From assembly GCA_027604665.1 (NCBI GenBank), contig JADGIZ010000546.1, forward strand, positions 1 through 11,987: a DNA stretch of 11,987 bases, in the 5' to 3' direction. How positions within the stretch are numbered: the stretch's first letter is position 1; each line of letters begins with the position of its first letter. The notes under the pieces are model-generated. The model did no database searches and had not been told where the DNA came from. It saw only the letters and a program-made list of their open reading frames with translations. The stretch comes from Polyrhizophydium stewartii (taxonomy: Eukaryota; Chytridiomycota; Chytridiomycetes; Rhizophydiales). Made by a program: the position numbers and the translations under genes. This document shows, in pieces, positions 7,195 through 11,987 of the stretch.

Positions 7195-9297
7195 ATGGCT
7201 GGGCCCCGGCACGGCGACAACTCTGCGCTGCTGCAGGCGTCGCTGCAGAAGCGGGGCGGAGTGGTCCGCGCCCGCGGGGCAGATGAGGGCGCCAGCCGCA
7301 CGGCGGCCGACGCGGCCGCAACGGGCAAGCCGGCGCCGTGCGCGGCGCCGGCCGTTGTGTCGACGCCGAGCACGCTGCACCTCGTCTGCGCTGCTGCATT
7401 TGTGTGCCTGCTGCTGTGCCTGATGGTGCTGCCAACGCTGGTGGCCATGAGCGCGCTGTGGACGCCGTGGCTCCGGCTGCCCGTGTGCGCCTACCTGGCG
7501 TGGGCGCTCTACGACCTGCCCGGCGCATCGTCCGGCGCGTGGCGCGGCAACGGCGCCGTGCGCGACTGGCTGCTCGGCTGGCCGCTCTGGGAGCCGTTCC
7601 GTGCCTACTTTCCTGCCAGGCTGGTTGTCACGGCGCCGGTCGATCCTAATCGCAACTACATCCTCGGCTTCCATCCGCACGGTGCGTGCTTCTGGCTCGG
7701 CTACCCGAGGGGAGGGGTGTCTCTCTCCGCCACGGGGTGGTCTAGACCATCCCATCGCCGCCAGACGCTGCTCCCTCCCTTGTCGTACCAGCCTCGGCCT
7801 CGTGCGTCTACCGAAAGTGCTTCACACGCACACGGGTCTGCCTGGCAGCATTCCATCGAAAGCCAGCGTGATCTCTCTCTCTCTCTCTCGTGATCTGTGA
7901 CGGCAACTCCTCAACCCCGCTCTTCCGCCGCCAATCGATGATGTCCTGGCGGGAGGCCTCATCGGTGGCGGTGGCGGCCGCACCTGTGCCCGACACTCCG
8001 CTTCCTCCGCCTGGATGCTGACAAACTGTGACGATGCTCGGACTCGTCCGCAACGTTCTGATCGCGCGACATTATCGATGCCCAACGTTTATGCCAATGC
8101 GACTCGCCAAACAAACGATCGACCAATCTATCATCCATCCATCCAACGATCCATCCATCCGTCTATCCAATCAACCAATCAACCAACAAACCAACAAACC
8201 AACAAACCATCCAACCAACCAACCAACCATCCGTCCATCCATCCATCCAAACCAAACCAATGACTCTCTGCTTCCGACACGTTGATGCCGTCCGCGGCGG
8301 CCCCACGCAGGCGTCTACTGCATCTCGCTGCTGGCCAACATCATCCTCAACCCGTCCTTCACGTCGACGATTGGGCTACGCCCGCGCATCGCGACGCTGC
8401 CGATCAACTTTGTGCTTCCCGTCTGGCGCGACGTGATCACGCACCTGGGCGTCGTGTCGTGCGACCGCGTGTCTCTGCGTCGCGGGCTGGCATGCGCGAG
8501 CGCCGGGACGTGTCTTGTAATTGCGGTGGGCGGCAGCGAAGAGTTTTGTAGCATGGATCCCGGTGCGTGTCTGAGTTCTCGTCCCGCCCCCCCCCCGCCC
8601 GCCGCTCGCGTGCGTGCGAGATAGGGTCGGACAAGATGTTGGCGGACGCAACGAGGTGCTGACACAATGTGCCGCACTCTGTCCACCCGACAACTAAAAC
8701 GACAACGACAACAACAACAACAACAACAACAAGGCACAATGGATCTTGTGCTTGAGAAGCGCAAGGGATTTGTGCGCCTGGCGCTGACGACCGGCGCATC
8801 CCTGCTCCCCGTGATCGGGTTCGGCGAGAACGAGCTGTACGAGCGGCTGCGCCATCCGCTGTTTGATCCGCTGCACAAGGCGGCGTATTACACTGCGCGT
8901 ATGGCCGCGCCGCTGTTTGTTGGACGGTTCATGACGCCGATTCCGTTCCGCACGCCGCTGACAACCGTCTGTAAGTCTGATGCTGCTCTTGCTGCTGCCT
9001 GCTCTCCTCTGGCGTGCAAAGAGACCTAAGCGTGCGCGCGTGGCGGATGAGCTGACGATGAATTCTATGCTTTTGGTGATGTGTGCGTGGGGGGGTGGCT
9101 TCGGGGGTTGGCGATGTCCGGCTTGGATCTCGCGTTCAGTCGGCCCGCCAATCTACGTCGACAAGGTCGAGACGCCCACGTGCGAGCAAGTGGATGCGCT
9201 GCACAAGCAGTACCTCGCAGCGCTGCAGCGCCTGTACGATCAGCACAAGGACGAGTTCCACGCACACCGCCGCCAAGAGATGCGCTTTGTGGCTTGA
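7195..9297 (+). CDS. DGAT2: Diacylglycerol O-acyltransferase, DGAT2 family
   Basis: Enzymes of this family transfer an acyl group from acyl-CoA to diacylglycerol (or monoacylglycerol), the last step of triacylglycerol synthesis, at the ER and lipid droplets. Exons are 7195-7681, 8311-8562, 8734-8970 and 9140-9297 (1134 nt, 377 aa), with introns of 629, 171 and 169 nt. A variable tail (1-58) precedes a hydrophobic hairpin at about 60-107, typical of DGAT2. YFP is at 138-140 and YILGFHPHG ends at 163; HPH(G) is the essential active-site motif and is split after its first Gly base by intron 1. Later family blocks are [30 protein letters not shown] (255-264), GFGENE (275-280) and PLTTV. The C-terminal [15 protein letters not shown] and LYDQHKDEF match the family end. 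Length is normal for the family. Whether it prefers DAG, MAG or another acceptor cannot be told from sequence; the fungal counterpart is often called DGA1. Intron 3 gives TTVFGPP where relatives have TTVVGEP. Confidence 0.93.
7871..7889. repeat. CT dinucleotide microsatellite
   Basis: A perfect CT run of about 18 nt sits inside the DGAT2 intron, flanked on both sides by the direct repeat CGTGATCT. Confidence 0.9.
8131..8260. repeat. ATCC/AACC tetranucleotide repeat block
   Basis: About 130 nt of degenerate four-base units: ATCC copies, then AACC/AATC, then AAACC-type units, then ATCC again. The + strand is almost free of G. The - strand therefore has GG every three to five bases. Apparent reading frames through it (Pro/Ser/Asn/His repeats) are repeat artefacts. 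Confidence 0.9.
8587..8596. repeat. C10 homopolymer
   Basis: Ten consecutive C in the second DGAT2 intron, 24 nt after the donor. Confidence 0.9.
8701..8732. repeat. AAC trinucleotide repeat at a 3' splice site
   Basis: GACAAC units then an AAC run fill the last 32 nt of DGAT2 intron 2, up to its AAG acceptor. It takes the place where a pyrimidine tract would be expected. A CTAAAAC just upstream (about 8694-8700) could serve as branch site. CTGAC lies about 70 nt before the acceptor. Confidence 0.85.
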
Positions 9298-9604
9298 GCG
9301 AAAATGCTAGAGGCGTTGCAAGCGAGTGTTTTGGCGGAGGGGAAGCGGAGAGGGGGGCTCTTGTCCGGCGCAAGGCATAAACATCGCATTTCAGCCATCT
9401 GGCTTGCGGGGGCGTGCACTTGAGAGGCGAGGACTTGGATCGCGTGCGTCGAATGCTGTTCATCCACGGCTGCGGCGGGCATGCTCGGAATCGAGGGCGG
9501 CCGGCGGCGTAGGGCATGGAAGCGCGTGGAGGCAAGGTGCGCCTCCCCCGCGGCCGGCACGGGGATGCACGCGCGCGCAGGGGTGGGCCCAGAAGCCGTG
9601 GGGC

Positions 9605-9724
9605 ATGAGATCCGTCGTGGAGCGGGGCCGGCTCGTCCCGTTTGACGAGTGGATGGGCGGAGGCATCGCGGTGTCCCATTCGAAAGCCGAGTTTCCCCCG
9701 CCTCGCGACTTTCGCGTGCGTTAG
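9605..9724 (+). CDS. Possible 39-residue small ORF
   Basis: An ATG-started frame of 39 codons ends in TAG; the same frame is open back to about 9326. Its third codon positions are G/C-rich (about three quarters), as in the real genes, and it encodes VERGRLVPFDEWMGGG. I recognise no relative. It could be an upstream ORF in a long leader, the remnant of a gene, or chance in GC-rich DNA. Confidence 0.15.
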   Translation: MRSVVERGRLVPFDEWMGGGIAVSHSKAEFPPPRDFRVR

Positions 9725-10074
9725 GTGCCTGGCTTGAGCCCTCTTCTGGCGCTGCTGCTGCTCTCGTCCTGCCTGCTAGGCAGGTGAAGGCGGATGAGAC
9801 TGCCTGTCGATGCTGCTCGCAGCCTGCTGCCTGCCGCCCCTAGGCTGCTCCGATGTCCATGAGTTCGCAAGCCGGCTCATGATGGACTCGAGTCTTTGTG
9901 AGATGGCTGCAAGCCATGGAGCACTTGCAGCACCGGCTGCGAGAGAATTGAGCACTATGATCGGGCATGCCTCAGTAGCTGACATGTGCGGGTCGCATCC
10001 TGTGTGTCGTACATCGCAGAGGCAGACACTGAACGCACACGGACCAGCAGGGTTGAGGCACGCAGCAGCAGCGA

Positions 10075-10085
10075 CCCCCCCCCCC
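10075..10085. repeat. C11 homopolymer
   Basis: Eleven consecutive C about 100 bp before the zinc-finger start codon, probably in its leader or promoter. Confidence 0.9.
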
Positions 10086-10182
10086 AAGAGACACACGCAC
10101 GGCCGCCGCACCTGCATTCGCGAGACAAGCCCGCAGAGTCATCACTACAAGCGCTCGCACGTCAGCACCGCTTGACGGCATC

Positions 10183-11987
10183 ATGGAGCTCGACATGCAC
10201 GACCTGGTCAAGTCGGACGCGGGTCTGTTCGGAGGCGTGGATGACGACGCGTGGAGCGACACCGCCGGCCGCGGGATGCCCCGCGCGGGCGACAGCAGCA
10301 GCACGCCCACCGTGCGCCTGGCGCACACCGAGCAGGCGCTCGCGCGCAAGGCCGACGCGGCCGCGATGCCTCCCGCCGCCGCGCAGGCGTTTGGGCTGCA
10401 CTCGCCCATCTCGCCGCCGATTGTCGCCCACCCGCTGCCAAAGGCCGACGCGCTGCGCCAAGGCCAGGCACCCGGCGCCGTGACGCTGCAGCACCGGCAG
10501 CCGTCGCAGGACTTGTTGCACCAGCTGGGCCCGCAGCACCTGCAGCACCCGCCCGTGCTGCCGTTCTCGGCACCCGTGTTACTTGGGATGCCGCTCACAT
10601 TGACGTCGCCGCCAACGTCGCCGCCGGTGGGACACACGGAGATCGCGGGTGGTGGTGGCGGACTCTCGCTTCGCGCGAATGTGCCTGGTGCAGTTGGACC
10701 GCCCTCTGCATCGACGCCCGCGAGCGCCGGATCCACAGTCTCGGCTGCGGCAGCAGCGGCAGCGGCAGCGGCGGCAGCAGCGGCGGCGCAGAACGAGTAC
10801 GAGCTTTTGGTGGCCGCATCCATGACGGGCATGGTGCATCCGCAAGCGAGGCTGCCCGCGGCCATGTCGCCGCACGAGATGCAGCTGCTGCGGCAGACGC
10901 TTGCGATTGAGTCTCTGCGAAGGGCGTCGGCGCAGACGCAGGGATCGCCGCTCTTTGATCAGGCGCAAGCGCAGGCACAAGCGCAGGCGATGCAAGCCAT
11001 GATGGGCGTCGCGTCCTCGTCGCCCGTGCAGCTCAGTGATCTGGTGGGCGTGGCGTCACCCATCCATCCGCATCTGCTGCAGAAGCAGAGGCCACAGCAA
11101 CACACACCACAGCAGCAGCAGCAGCAGCAACAGCAAAAACAGCAGCAACAGCAGCCAGGATCGACGACTGCGGACAAGCCCACGACAACGCCTGTGCCTC
11201 AAATGACAGTTTCGGCGGCGGCAGCGGCAGCGGCAGCGGCCGCGGCGGCGGCGGCGGCGGCGCGGAACAGCGCCGGCGGGCTCTTATCGCCGTCATCGCG
11301 GGCGGCGGCGGGCGGATCTGACGGCGCTGTGCACGCCGCGATGCGCAAGGACGGCACGGCGACGGCATTGGCGACGCTCGCGGTGCAGCAGGGAGGCATG
11401 CGGGTCGGCAATGGGCCCATGTCTGCCGTCTCCGGCCCGACAAGCGCGACCTTGTCTCTGAGCCCAACGACGCCATCTGGCGCCGCAGGCCTGGAGACGT
11501 CTCCCGGCGGTGGCGGCGGAGGCAGCGGAGTGTACGTATGCCGGCACGTGGGATGCCAAAAGGCGTTCCCGACCCATCTCAAGCTCAAGTCGCATATCAA
11601 GTCGCACAATCCAAAGAACTTCCACTGCTACGAGTGCAATGCGTCGTTCAACCGGTCGCACGACCTCAAGCGGCATCAGACGTCGCTGCACTCTGTCAGC
11701 CGGCCGTTCCGGTGCTCGCGATGCAGCAAGACGTTTGCTCGCATGGTAAGCTCGCATCGTTGCGGATGAATGCGCCGAGTGTGTGTGTGTGTGGGCCACT
11801 GGTGGGAAAGCAGACGCAGACGGCGGCGGCTGACGCATCTCGGGCTGCGGGCGGCAGGATGCGCTGAAGCGGCACACGACTCGGATCACCAGCCCGTGCT
11901 ACGACCCTGCGGCCGAGTACATGCAGCAGCAGGCGGACCCGGGCTTCGAGTACGGCGGGCTGCCCTTGGGGGGGGGGGGGGGGGCGA
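10183..11987 (+). CDS. C2H2 zinc-finger transcription factor (3' end outside window)
   Basis: Probable nuclear sequence-specific DNA-binding protein. Exons are 10183-11745 and 11858 to the right edge, with one 112-nt intron (GTAAGC donor, CTGAC near 11830, GGCAG acceptor). About 564 residues are visible and the frame continues off the window. The first 450 residues are low-complexity: Pro/Ser/Thr-rich stretches, two poly-Ala tracts, a Gln-Ala alternation and a poly-Gln tract, as in activation or repression domains. Finger 1 is C453, C458, H471, H475 (C-x4-C-x12-H-x3-H). Finger 2 is C482, C485, H498, H503 (C-x2-C-x12-H-x4-H) with RSHDLKRH. Finger 3 starts RPFRCSRCSKTFARM and continues after the intron as DALKRH; its fourth ligand is probably C535 (C-x2-C-x12-H-x7-C). 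The RSHDLKRH / FARMDALKRH pairing is common in fungal regulators. No specific orthologue is recognised. The region ends in a G17 run that makes the last codons doubtful. Confidence 0.88.
10744..10788 (+). repeat. Poly-alanine codon tract 1 (15 Ala)
   Basis: Fifteen Ala codons (GCG/GCA mix, one GCT) in the zinc-finger gene. The mixed codons make slippage less likely than in a pure run. Confidence 0.9.
10960..10989 (+). repeat. Gln-Ala alternating repeat
   Basis: Five Gln-Ala pairs encoded by CAG/CAA and GCG/GCA units in the zinc-finger gene, followed by Met-Gln-Ala. Confidence 0.85.
11110..11154 (+). repeat. Poly-glutamine codon tract
   Basis: Nine Gln codons, one Lys (AAA), then five Gln (CAG with some CAA), in the low-complexity half of the zinc-finger protein. 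Confidence 0.9.
11215..11262 (+). repeat. Poly-alanine codon tract 2 (16 Ala)
   Basis: Sixteen Ala codons. The second half is a nearly pure GCG run and so more prone to length change than tract 1. Confidence 0.9.
11746..11857 (+). other. Intron inside zinc finger 3
   Basis: A 112-nt intron with GTAAGC donor and GGCAG acceptor splits the third finger between FARM and DALKRH. It contains a short GT run near 11779-11791. Without splicing the protein would end after VSSHRCG at the TGA 11767-11769, losing the His/Cys half of finger 3. Confidence 0.85.
11968..11984. repeat. G17 homopolymer at the window edge
   Basis: Seventeen consecutive G, three bases before the end. It would encode poly-Gly, but the run length may be a sequencing or assembly artefact. 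Confidence 0.9.

Larger units (their letters stand above)
7682..8310 (+). other. 629-nt repeat-filled intron 1 of the DGAT2 homologue
   Basis: The donor is GTGCGT directly after the HPH codons, and the acceptor is CCCCACGCAG. It is about eight times the median intron here (79 nt). It holds a CT run, an ATCC/AACC tract and a CTGAC about 290 nt before the acceptor; closer branch candidates are TTGAT and ATGAC. DGAT2 relatives continue straight from HPHG into the segment encoded at 8311, so no exon is missing inside. Confidence 0.85.
9298..10182 (+). other. 885-bp gap before the zinc-finger gene
   Basis: This is the longest gap in the window. It must include the acyltransferase 3' UTR and the promoter or 5' leader of the zinc-finger gene. 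A weak ATAAAC-like element lies near 9378. A short hairpin (CCTGCC...GGCAGG) is at 9768-9784, and a C11 run is at 10075-10085. Frames open here show no family resemblance. I see no tRNA or other structured RNA. Confidence 0.5.

Noticed and set aside
6760..7755. Antisense open frame of 331 codons
   Set aside because: It spans the VPS51 last intron, the intergenic gap and the DGAT2 first exon, and has only low-complexity Arg/Pro-rich sequence.
8015..8285. Pro/Ser/Asn/His repeat peptides encoded by the ATCC/AACC block
   Set aside because: The same repeat is open in several frames and lies inside an intron required by the DGAT2 alignment.
7861..8310. Transposon insertion as the source of the long DGAT2 intron
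   Set aside because: No terminal inverted repeats, target-site duplication or transposase-like frame is visible; the extra length is simple repeats and unique GC-rich sequence.
9768..9784. Hairpin CCTGCC-loop-GGCAGG as a terminator or attachment site
   Set aside because: A 6-bp stem is expected by chance in this composition, and no associated element or T-run is present.
9972..10865. Antisense open frame of 297 codons with poly-Ala
   Set aside because: It mirrors the Ala/Gln-rich zinc-finger gene; the Ala run is the other reading of the same GC-rich repeat.

Overview
The window looks like GC-rich nuclear DNA of a fungus. The organism is inferred from three things: many short spliceosomal introns (21 can be placed, most 59-92 nt), a C2H2 transcription factor with fungal-style fingers, and a DGAT2-type acyltransferase. 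Nothing in the sequence fixes the clade. High GC plus intron density fits an early-diverging fungus (chytrid, blastoclad or zoopagomycete grade) or a GC-rich basidiomycete. There is no rRNA, tRNA, CRISPR array or recognisable transposon.

All five supported genes lie on the + strand. From left to right: (1) positions 2-1126, the 3' part of a membrane-protein gene that enters from outside the window; (2) 1323-2433, a four-exon gene for a G-patch plus U1-type C2H2 protein resembling the N-terminal part of metazoan GPATCH8 (296 aa); (3) 2502-6945, a 15-exon gene for the GARP/EARP tethering subunit VPS51 (1066 aa); (4) 7195-9297, a four-exon gene for a diacylglycerol acyltransferase of the DGAT2 family (377 aa) with an FHPHG active-site motif; (5) from 10183 past the right edge, a C2H2 zinc-finger transcription factor with long poly-Ala and poly-Gln tracts.

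The exon models come from frame continuity, GT...AG borders and the expected protein families. In the three complete genes every junction keeps the frame and the summed exon lengths divide by three. The splice signals are uniform. Donors are mostly GTGCGT or GTGAGT/GTGGGT, and 14 of 21 introns contain CTGAC, usually 14-30 nt before the acceptor.

The genes do not form a pathway. VPS51 acts in endosome-to-Golgi retrograde traffic, the DGAT2 homologue in ER triacylglycerol synthesis, the G-patch protein probably in RNA processing, and the zinc-finger protein in transcription. Spacing is tight: only 68 bp separate genes 2 and 3. The largest non-genic stretches are 9298-10182 (885 bp, possible 5' UTR or promoter of the zinc-finger gene) and a 629-nt DGAT2 intron filled with simple repeats. 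I did not find a convincing new biological system. The most unusual items are that repeat-filled intron, the splice-signal pattern, a stop-free in-frame VPS51 intron, an (AAC)n tract at a 3' splice site, and the full-length VPS51.
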